A stretch of DNA of 64,000 nucleotides, taken from Psychroflexus longus. Lineage in GTDB: Bacteria; Bacteroidota; Bacteroidia; Flavobacteriales; Flavobacteriaceae. The notes below the pieces were generated by a model, which was given only the letters and a program-made list of their open reading frames with translations, had not been told where the DNA came from and did not search any database. The stretch spans positions 248,001-312,000 of the forward strand of contig NZ_JAIQZE010000001.1 of NCBI RefSeq assembly GCF_020164595.1. Direction: 5' to 3'. Positions 58,130 to 64,000 of this stretch are shown piece by piece (the stretch's first letter is position 1; each line of letters opens with the position of its first letter). A program made the position numbers and the translations under genes.

Positions 58130-60994
58130 TTATTGTTTTATCAATTTGAAAGTTCTTTCGCCTTGATTGGTTTTTAATTTAACTAGATACACGCCAGCGC
58201 TTCCGTTGAAATCTGTGATCTCAGTTGTAAGCTGGTTTTCAAGGTTTGTTTTATAAATCTGCTGACCTATCATGTTATAAATCTCAACTTCTGTTTCTTC
58301 TCCTAAATTCTCTCCACTTATGCTAAAGCTTCCTTTTGTCGGGTTTGGATATAAGCTGGCCTTCACCAGAGTCTCTTCCATTGTTGATAAACTGACTGGC
58401 TCAAACACTAATCTAAATCTATCTGAAGCTTTAGATTCTGGAATTGACTCATCTACAGTGAAAGAATAAGTGTCTTCCGTTTGTGTAACCTCTGTTACTT
58501 GATTTAAATACTTGTCTTCGATAAAAACTTGAGTATTTAAGTTATCGGTCAGGTCAAATTTCATCACATAAGCCTCTCTTCTGTATTGGTTGATGAACAA
58601 TTCTAAACGCTCTTCAGTTTCAGGGAATGGTCGTCTTTCAATAGCTGAGTACTTATTACCTTCTATTCTTGCCAGGTTCTCATCCAGATTACCAAGTTTT
58701 GGTGAATCATCTTCAGAAGTAATACTGTATGATTTATCAAATTTGATTCGTAACCCATCTGATGGGGTATTCCCTTCAGCATAAGAAGTAGCGTTAAATA
58801 ACTGAATGTTGATATATTCTGATTCTGATAAAGACTTAACATCAGTTTGCACTTGTTCTACAGCCTTCATTGATTCTTCAAAAGTTACAGAGGCCGGTCC
58901 GTCAGCTAGTGTCTCAACAAATGCTGCTTGCATCGGTTGCAAGAACTCATTAGCCGAAGAGCCAACTGAATTTGAACCAGGTGTATTTGTTAAATCTACA
59001 GTCACATAAGCTCCTCTCCCCCCTTCTTGGCCCACTGTTGGAGCTCCACCTAATGTAGGATCCCAAACATAATATTCCGTTGTAGATACATTTGTAGCAC
59101 TTGCAAGCAGAGTACTAACATCCACTTGGGCATGGTATGGATTAGCTATAAAACTGAATTCATTGGCAATAGGTGATAAGCTTGAATTAGAAATATCTCC
59201 AATGGATAAAGCTCCCGTCGCTCTTAAGCGAGTGTCTGATATAGAGGCATTATTAATTGTTACATTTATATCTCTACCACCTCTAATAAATAAGCGATAT
59301 GCCTGATTGACATCGAGTGTATTTACATCTGTATTAGCTACAGGACTCCATAGCTGGGTTGAATTATTAAAGGTGAATAAAGAAGGGTTTCCACTACCAG
59401 TCGCATCAAAACCATCATCCCCTATTGTTGAACCTGTGATATGTGTACCATAACCTGGGTTAGGGTTTTCGTTATCTGTTGAGAAATTAAGCCCCATATT
59501 ATTGACTCCTTCCTGCCAGTTAGCATTGATAGAGCTAGAGGTGGTTACGGATGGAGAAACAAACCTAAACGCTCTTCTGCCTGGATAGCACTGTTCTACC
59601 GTGACATTGCCATTGATGCTTGATCCAGAAGCAACCTGACCTACCTGTGCAGTTTTTGGAGGGATTCCAAAAGCACAACGTAAGCTTAGATTTCCGTTTG
59701 TATTTAGAGTTCCCTGGTCTACATATAAGACACCAGATAAATCGGATGGATCATTCAGGTCTACTGAAGTCGCATTGTCAAGTCTTAAATTTTCAAAAGA
59801 ACCACCACCTGATATAGTCTGTGCGGAAGTGCCGTTAAGAACTACTTCGCCTTCGCCGGTCAAGCTACCTGCATGATTTAAATCACCATTTACGCTTAAA
59901 GCGATACCATCTAAAATATCTATATCAACATATGATAATGATTCTAAATTACCAACACTTTTATTTGTAGAAATATTCGGATTTGCTATTATTATTACAT
60001 CATCTCCGGCAGAAGGTGTATTACTATTTAACCAGTTGGCAGCAGTATCCCAATCCCCATTGCTATTAAAAACAAAATCAGTTGACTCAAAATTTCTATA
60101 CCTTATCAAAACAATACCTGAGCCACCAGCAGCTCCTGCGTGTACAGAACTACCACCACCACCTCCTCCACCGGTGTTTGGCATACCAGAAGTAGGTGCT
60201 ATTAAATCTCTTGCACTTGAACCATTTCCACCACCACCAGGACCTCCAAGACCTAAAGCACCATCTCTTCCACCGCCGCCGCCGCCACCAGCAAAGAAAC
60301 CATTATCACCAACAGAAGTACCGAAAAAAGGACTATAATCTAATCCGTCTCCACCATTTCCACCATCTTGCCCTGTTATGTTAGCAGGTTGTGAACCAGC
60401 GCCGCCGCCGCCGCCGCCGCCATTATCTGTACTATTTCTTGCACCATCATTACCAAATCCTCCGTCAGCACTATCTGGTTGTAATCCAAGTCCTGCTGGA
60501 TTTTGCCTTCCTCCACCACCAGAACCACCATTAGCAGCTGGTGAGTCAGTAGTTTCACCTCCTGGTGTAATATTACCACCTCCACCACCTAAGGCTACTA
60601 ATCCGTCAAATACTGAATTTTCTCCATTATCTGCTGGCGTATTAACTCCATCTCGTCCATTACCTCCATTACCAACAGAAAGAGGTATTGCAGATCCAGA
60701 TGTTACAGCAACCCCTTCTCGAAATATAAGTCCTCCGGCGCCACCAGCCCCGCCACCAGCATTATTATAAGAAGTATTACCTGCACCTCCACCTCCACCT
60801 CCAACAATCAAGATATCAACTCTTGTAACTCCAGATGGAGGAGTAAATTCTGCAGGACCTGTTGTCGTGTATTTATGTATGGTATACTCTATACCATCAA
60901 TGACTTCAATTGAAGTTTGATCTCCATTTTGTGATTGAACTGCCCCAAATAGGAAAATGAAGCACGAAAATAAAAGGAAAGTAATTTTATTCAT
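58130..60994 (-). CDS. glycine-rich T9SS type A sorting-domain protein (paralogue 1)
   Basis: 954 residues. Signal peptide (1-21), a beta-strand segment (IEVIDGIEYTIHKY), then a very Gly-rich domain (about 60-295) with many runs of 5-6 Gly and Asn/Asp spacers, encoded partly by GCC-type repeats (reverse strand). The rest (about 310-860) resembles the 55680 protein, including CYPGRRAFRFVSPSVTTSSS and YYVWDPTLGG. The C-terminal 85 residues are a type A T9SS sorting domain (SLYPNPTKGSFSI through QIYKTNLENQLTT). It is secreted through the type IX system to the surface; the Gly-rich part may be an adhesive or structural fibre (inference). Confidence 0.9.
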   Translation of the reverse strand: MNKITFLLFSCFIFLFGAVQSQNGDQTSIEVIDGIEYTIHKYTTTGPAEFTPPSGVTRVDILIVGGGGGGAGNTSYNNAGGGAGGAGGLIFREGVAVTSGSAIPLSVGNGGNGRDGVNTPADNGENSVFDGLVALGGGGGNITPGGETTDSPAANGGSGGGGRQNPAGLGLQPDSADGGFGNDGARNSTDNGGGGGGGAGSQPANITGQDGGNGGDGLDYSPFFGTSVGDNGFFAGGGGGGGRDGALGLGGPGGGGNGSSARDLIAPTSGMPNTGGGGGGGSSVHAGAAGGSGIVLIRYRNFESTDFVFNSNGDWDTAANWLNSNTPSAGDDVIIIANPNISTNKSVGNLESLSYVDIDILDGIALSVNGDLNHAGSLTGEGEVVLNGTSAQTISGGGSFENLRLDNATSVDLNDPSDLSGVLYVDQGTLNTNGNLSLRCAFGIPPKTAQVGQVASGSSINGNVTVEQCYPGRRAFRFVSPSVTTSSSINANWQEGVNNMGLNFSTDNENPNPGYGTHITGSTIGDDGFDATGSGNPSLFTFNNSTQLWSPVANTDVNTLDVNQAYRLFIRGGRDINVTINNASISDTRLRATGALSIGDISNSSLSPIANEFSFIANPYHAQVDVSTLLASATNVSTTEYYVWDPTLGGAPTVGQEGGRGAYVTVDLTNTPGSNSVGSSANEFLQPMQAAFVETLADGPASVTFEESMKAVEQVQTDVKSLSESEYINIQLFNATSYAEGNTPSDGLRIKFDKSYSITSEDDSPKLGNLDENLARIEGNKYSAIERRPFPETEERLELFINQYRREAYVMKFDLTDNLNTQVFIEDKYLNQVTEVTQTEDTYSFTVDESIPESKASDRFRLVFEPVSLSTMEETLVKASLYPNPTKGSFSISGENLGEETEVEIYNMIGQQIYKTNLENQLTTEITDFNGSAGVYLVKLKTNQGERTFKLIKQ
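60271..60290 (+). repeat. short GCC-type tract in the Gly-rich coding region
   Basis: Near-perfect GCC repeats (CCACCGCCGCCGCCGCC-type, about five units) encode Gly on the minus strand. Lower repeat number than the tract at 60401. Confidence 0.6.
60401..60421 (+). repeat. (GCC)7 microsatellite encoding a Gly run
   Basis: Seven perfect GCC units on the plus strand, read as GGC (Gly) on the coding minus strand. Because the unit is 3 bp, slippage changes only the number of glycines and does not shift the frame. Confidence 0.9.
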
Positions 60995-61108
60995 AACAAA
61001 TTGTTTTGAACAAAATTGGCTTTGTTATTCTTAATTTTTTGTAGAATTAGTTCGAAATTTCTTTACAACGCACTTTATTTAAGCAACTTAAGATAACTAA
61101 GGAAAATA

Positions 61109-62305
61109 TTAGTGAAGTGAGTGTTTAACGCTTTGAGAAGAAATATAGGAGGCCAAAAAACCTAAGCCTGAAATCGTTATGAAAACAATCAAAATATTAA
61201 CGAATTCAAGTTTTACCGGATAGGCTAAACTTGGGGTAATCATAATCCATTCAAAATAGAGTTGAGAAATCACCATTATTATTCCAAGGACAAGTCCCAT
61301 GATGCCTCCTGCAACACTCATCAGTCCACCTTGAAAGAAAAATATACGCTGGATTTCAGTTTTAGTCAGCCCCAAATTCAGAAGTGTTTTTGAATTTTGT
61401 TGCTTTTCCAATACAGCCATAATAATAGAACCTATCACATTGAACAAAGCAATAATAATCACCAAAGTAAAAATCAAATACACCGCAAGATTTTCAGTAT
61501 TTAGCATTTTATAGAGACTGTTGTTAAGCTGGATTCTGTCTTTTACTTCAACTTGCTGATGAAATATATCTTTTAAGTCTTTTCGAACTATATTTAGATC
61601 TGCAGAAGAAGTCACTTTTACTTCCAGAGCAGAAACCTCATCTTCGTTGAGTTGCAACAAGCTTCTTGCAAAGCCAATATCTGTAAACGCAAACTTTTTA
61701 TCCAATTCCTCATTGATGGAATAAATACCTACTACCGTGGCACTCCCAGTTCTAAAGGCATCTTTAACATCTAAAATCTGTCCTTTACCAGGCTTTGGAA
61801 CATACAAACTCAGCAATCCCGAATAATCTCTAACTCCTGAAGAAAGTTTTCTGGAAAGATCATTACCAAGCACGACCTGACTTGCATTTTCTTCAAGCCA
61901 TTGTCCAAGGAAGACCGCATTCTTAATATCACTTATAGCCTGAAAACTAGTATCTACGCCTTTAATAAAAGCCGGTGTATTTTTGGATTTAAAGCTTAAC
62001 AACACCCGCTCTTCAATCACTTCAGAATAGGCTACAATGTCTTTGTGATTTTGAATTTGGGAATTTTGAAGAGAGTCCACTTCAAAAAACTTTCCTGTGG
62101 AAGGCAACACCTTAAGATCCGGGTCAAATTTATTGGTAAAGGAAAGGCTGAATTCTTTGAGTCCGGCAAATGCCGATAAAACCACAAAAAGGGATAAAGC
62201 GCCGGCTATTATGCCAATAGAAGCAATCCAGGTGATAATGTTGATCGCCGTATTGGAACTTTTGGAAAAGAAATAACGCCTGGCGATGTAAAAGGATACA
62301 TTCAA
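61109..62305 (-). CDS. ABC transporter permease, LolC/E-like (FtsX family)
   Basis: 398 residues with one N-terminal helix (about 20-45), a large periplasmic domain (45-270) and three C-terminal helices (about 275-300, 325-350, 365-390), the FtsX/LolC layout. The start IARRYFFSKSSNTAINIITWIASIGIIAGALSLFVVLSAFAGLKEFSLSF is typical of LolC/LolE-type lipoprotein-releasing permeases in Bacteroidota. It probably extracts lipoproteins from the inner membrane together with an ATPase that is not in this window. It overlaps rbfA by 4 bp (downstream of it). Confidence 0.9.
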   Translation of the reverse strand: MNVSFYIARRYFFSKSSNTAINIITWIASIGIIAGALSLFVVLSAFAGLKEFSLSFTNKFDPDLKVLPSTGKFFEVDSLQNSQIQNHKDIVAYSEVIEERVLLSFKSKNTPAFIKGVDTSFQAISDIKNAVFLGQWLEENASQVVLGNDLSRKLSSGVRDYSGLLSLYVPKPGKGQILDVKDAFRTGSATVVGIYSINEELDKKFAFTDIGFARSLLQLNEDEVSALEVKVTSSADLNIVRKDLKDIFHQQVEVKDRIQLNNSLYKMLNTENLAVYLIFTLVIIIALFNVIGSIIMAVLEKQQNSKTLLNLGLTKTEIQRIFFFQGGLMSVAGGIMGLVLGIIMVISQLYFEWIMITPSLAYPVKLEFVNILIVFITISGLGFLASYISSQSVKHSLH

Positions 62306-62694
62306 TTTTTCTTACGCTTGTCTAATAGGTCAGGGTTTTTGATTGGGTCATTTTTACCTTTGAAGGCTTGCTCCAAATCATTGATGTACTCAATAGAATC
62401 ATCGTTAAAAAAAGCCAGCTCCGGCATGCGTCGCAATTGGTTTTTGGTGCGTTGCGCGACTTCATGTTTTATTTTTGACTTCTTCGTTCTTATTTCTTCT
62501 ACGATTTCCTCAGATTTCTCTGAAGGAAAAATGCTTAAATGTGCCTTGGCCTGTAGCAGGTCTGGCGTCACTTTCACTTTGGTGACCGATATGATTAAGT
62601 TTTGAGTTCCTGCAGCTTTCAATTCCAGCTGAATGACTTCAGCTAAATCTTTCTGAAGGATTCCAGCAATTTTCTTTTGTCTATTTGATTCCAT
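62302..62694 (-). CDS. rbfA: 30S ribosome-binding factor RbfA
   Basis: 130 residues. KH-like fold, with RQKKIAGILQKDLAEVIQLEL, VTKVKVTPDLLQAKAHLSIFP and RRMPELAFFNDDSIEYINDLEQAF as family landmarks. RbfA binds the 16S 5' end during 30S maturation and cold adaptation. The ATG is preceded by TAACTTTGCAAA, a -7 box only 4 bp away, so the transcript may be leaderless. It is transcribed with the LolC-like permease gene, which it overlaps by 4 bp. Confidence 0.94.
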   Translation of the reverse strand: MESNRQKKIAGILQKDLAEVIQLELKAAGTQNLIISVTKVKVTPDLLQAKAHLSIFPSEKSEEIVEEIRTKKSKIKHEVAQRTKNQLRRMPELAFFNDDSIEYINDLEQAFKGKNDPIKNPDLLDKRKKN

Positions 62695-62698
62695 TTTG

Positions 62699-62706
62699 CA
62701 AAGTTA
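62699..62706 (-). promoter_or_regulatory. candidate -7 box of rbfA (TAACTTTG)
   Basis: The minus strand reads TAACTTTG, then CAAA and the rbfA ATG. Full match to TAnnTTTG; -33 TTG not seen at 19 bp. Transcription would start at or next to the ATG. Confidence 0.45.
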
Positions 62707-62757
62707 GGATAAATATATAAATGCTAGTTTTGTTATATAACTTTCTGAAAATATCTT

Positions 62758-63162
62758 ATGATAAAAAAAATTGAACATTTAGGCATTGCGGTGAGTAATA
62801 TAGAAGAGGCTACTAAAACTTATGAAGCTTTACTAAACACGCCTCCCTACAAAACTGAAATTGTTGAACGGGAAGGCGTGAAAACTGTTTTTTTTGAATG
62901 TGGCGAAAGTAAAATTGAATTGCTTGGTGCCACGCGTGAGGATAGTCCCGTTGGAAAATATTTGAGCAAACAAAAAGAAGGCATTCATCATATCGCTTTT
63001 TTTGTAGATGATCTCAAATCTGAAATGAAAAGACTACAAAGCGAAGGCTTCCAATTACTTAGCGAAGAACCTAAAGCAGGGGCCGATGGAAAATCCATAG
63101 TCTTTTTGCATCCTAAAAGCAATCACGGTGTGCTCGTAGAATTGTGTGAAGACCAAAGTTGA
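62758..63162 (+). CDS. mce: methylmalonyl-CoA epimerase
   Basis: 134 residues, vicinal-oxygen-chelate fold, normal family size. It interconverts (R)- and (S)-methylmalonyl-CoA in propionate metabolism. The metal ligands are in HLGIAVSNIEEA (His7), EGIHHIAFFVDD (His near residue 76) and the C-terminal GVLVELCED (Glu). The gene is divergent from rbfA with a 63-bp gap. The partner mutase is not in the window. Confidence 0.93.
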   Translation: MIKKIEHLGIAVSNIEEATKTYEALLNTPPYKTEIVEREGVKTVFFECGESKIELLGATREDSPVGKYLSKQKEGIHHIAFFVDDLKSEMKRLQSEGFQLLSEEPKAGADGKSIVFLHPKSNHGVLVELCEDQS

Positions 63163-63180
63163 TTTTAAATTAAAAAATGT

Positions 63181-63212
63181 TTTGGCTGATAATAAACTTA
63201 TACTTATTTTTG
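63181..63212 (+). promoter_or_regulatory. promoter of the tRNA (TTTG-N20-TATTTTTG)
   Basis: TTTG at 63181-63184, a 20-bp spacer, TATTTTTG at 63205-63212, and a start expected a few bases later, about 15 bp before the mature tRNA 5' end. Confidence 0.6.
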
Positions 63213-63233
63213 CCGTCCTTAATAATCAGTATC

Positions 63234-63307
63234 GGTCCCATAGCTCAGCTGGTTAGAGCACCTGACTCATAATCAGGTGGCCCTTGGTTCGAGTCCAAGT
63301 GGGACCA
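63234..63307 (+). tRNA. tRNA with CAT anticodon (Met or Ile2)
   Basis: A 74-nt cloverleaf: acceptor GGTCCCA/TGGGACC, D arm GCTC/GAGC, anticodon stem CCTGA/TCAGG with loop CTCATAA (anticodon CAT), T arm CTTGG/CCAAG with TTCGAGT, discriminator A. It is not an initiator because the 1-72 pair is G-C. No CCA is encoded. The acceptor positions C4-G69 and C5-G68 match those favoured in tRNA-Ile2 by the lysidine synthetase TilS, whereas many elongator tRNA-Met differ there. So the identity could be Ile (with lysidine at 34) and not Met. Confidence 0.9.
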
Positions 63308-63318
63308 CTAGTAAAATC

Positions 63319-63344
63319 AAAGCCTTACAGAAATGTAGGGCTTT
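63319..63344 (+). terminator. terminator after the tRNA
   Basis: AAAGCCTTACA (63319-63329) pairs with TGTAGGGCTTT (63334-63344), one T-G pair, 4-nt loop, followed by more T residues. It ends the tRNA transcript 11 bp after the tRNA. Confidence 0.85.
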
Positions 63345-63393
63345 TTTATTTTTGTATTTATACGATTTCAGTTCAGTAGGTTTGTTTTAAAAA

Positions 63394-63420
63394 AAAGACT
63401 GCCTTATAAAGACAGTCTTT
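63394..63420 (-). terminator. terminator of the DUF4136 gene
   Basis: AAAGACTG (63394-63401) pairs with CAGTCTTT (63413-63420); the A-tract to its left reads as T-tract on the minus strand. It is 21 bp after the DUF4136 stop. Confidence 0.75.
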
Positions 63421-63441
63421 AAAAATTGAGATTAAAAATAA

Positions 63442-64000
63442 TTACTTATTATTTAGAGGATACTTTTGAAATATATCTCTGATCGACTCTTGAACTGCTT
63501 CCGTTTCAGATTGATCCATTATTGGCTCTGAAGTAATTCCTTTCCAAACTGATTGTTTAGTCTCTCTATCAACCAAATCAACTACCACTGTACCTTTTTT
63601 ATATGAATAGGTATCTGTTGTATAACCAATGACTCCACCTGGATAGTACCAGTCGTACCATCCTCTGTAATAAAAAGGCTGATAAAATGGACTTACTGGC
63701 ATACCTGCAACAGAGTTATTATATGGGTAGCTAGCATACACAGGCTCTTCTTGTCGTTTAGTTTTTAAGTCTGTTGTAATACTTATAAGCACTAAAAGAT
63801 CTGGATTATCTCTATCTAATGTATAACCTGTCGCTTTCATTTGTTCATTGATTGTTTCAATAATAAATGAATTTAAAAAATCGGTCTGAACTGCTGAATT
63901 TCGAATCTCTATAGATGCATTGGGCAAGTAAGCGAATGTCTCATATTTGCTTAAATCTGCTTTGTTAGGTCTAACTGTTTGAACGTCGGATGCCCCACAC
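63442..64000 (-). CDS. DUF4136 domain lipoprotein, 5' end outside the window
   Basis: The frame is open from the window edge, which cuts the gene at its 5' end, to the stop at 63442. The first visible residues, CGASDVQTVRPNKADLSKY, begin with a cysteine that suits a lipobox +1 position, followed by DUF4136-type sequence (TFAYLPNASIEI, then YSYKKGTVVVDLVDRETKQSVWKGI and QESIRDIFQKYP at the C-terminus). A TTG near 63927 could be called as a start but would lose the lipoprotein N-terminus. The signal peptide lies beyond 64000. Members are small cell-envelope lipoproteins of unknown function. Confidence 0.85.
   Translation of the reverse strand, partial: CGASDVQTVRPNKADLSKYETFAYLPNASIEIRNSAVQTDFLNSFIIETINEQMKATGYTLDRDNPDLLVLISITTDLKTKRQEEPVYASYPYNNSVAGMPVSPFYQPFYYRGWYDWYYPGGVIGYTTDTYSYKKGTVVVDLVDRETKQSVWKGITSEPIMDQSETEAVQESIRDIFQKYPLNNK

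Noticed and set aside
60036-60770. Long plus-strand open frames rich in Pro
   Set aside because: They are the antisense of the glycine-rich coding region (GGN codons read as CCN); the minus-strand frame has a signal peptide and T9SS domain.
1-64000. CRISPR arrays, phage genes, insertion sequences, toxin-antitoxin or defence systems
   Set aside because: Looked for regularly spaced repeats, transposase or integrase motifs and typical defence genes; none seen.

Overview
The window looks like chromosomal DNA from a marine or salt-adapted member of the Flavobacteriaceae (Bacteroidota). Supporting signs are AT-rich DNA, promoters of the Bacteroidota type (TTG, about 19 bp, TAnnTTTG), almost no Shine-Dalgarno sequences, type IX secretion (T9SS type A) C-terminal domains, a PID-CTERM protein, and Bacteroidota-specific families (DUF4286, DUF2480, DUF3078, DUF5117-type metalloprotease). 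I cannot name the genus; Psychroflexus or Gramella-like relatives would fit. Most of the window is ordinary, tightly packed core genome. There is no phage, insertion sequence or CRISPR array.

Layout. 1-4.85 kb (minus): TPR lipid/secreted protein, DUF4286, rsmA, mgtE, a thioesterase and the start of a 2-hydroxyacid dehydrogenase, apparently one operon. 4.9-7.6 kb (minus): serS, preceded by a multi-hairpin leader RNA, and a Gfo/Idh oxidoreductase. 7.6-11.7 kb (plus): phenylalanine hydroxylase behind a tyrosine-run leader peptide and terminator, then a Tat-exported oxidoreductase and a DUF1080 lipoprotein, then a decayed copy of the 3' end of the hydroxylase gene. 11.7-19.5 kb: serine hydrolase, basic secreted protein, lipoprotein, large metzincin-like protease, a YeeE/YedE sulfur-transport pair and a beta-barrel protein. 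19.5-23.7 kb (minus): bioF, a CarboxypepD_reg-like protein, bioD, bioA. 23.7-29.4 kb (minus): complete seven-gene Mrp Na+/H+ antiporter. 29.6-31.4 kb: OsmC, DUF2007, thiL. 31.5-35.9 kb: GH15 enzyme divergent from a fused trehalose-phosphate synthase/phosphatase. 36-40 kb: small exported proteins, a pectinacetylesterase-like lipoprotein, an alpha/beta hydrolase, DUF3078. 40-47.4 kb (minus): SUF iron-sulfur assembly operon (iscA/sufA, sufB, lipoprotein, sufC, sufD, sufS, META protein, sufE, MIP18-like protein, DUF2480). 47.6-51.1 kb: lipoprotein, dprA, CPA1-type antiporter. 51.2-55.6 kb (plus): MBL hydrolase, subtilase, M1 peptidase. 55.7-61 kb (minus): two paralogous T9SS proteins around a PID-CTERM mini-protein. 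61-64 kb: LolC-like permease, rbfA, methylmalonyl-CoA epimerase, a CAT-anticodon tRNA, and the 3' part of a DUF4136 lipoprotein that runs off the window.

The most interesting item is at 7.64-7.80 kb. A 19-residue leader peptide with five consecutive Tyr codons is followed by mutually exclusive antiterminator and terminator hairpins, directly upstream of the enzyme that makes tyrosine from phenylalanine. It has the full architecture of classical transcription attenuation, with the end product of the enzyme as the sensed amino acid. The hydroxylase gene also has a decayed duplicate of its 3' end about 3 kb downstream, and the two flank the Tat-oxidoreductase/DUF1080 pair. The combination of Mrp antiporter, second Na+/H+ antiporter and trehalose synthesis suggests life under changing salinity (inference).
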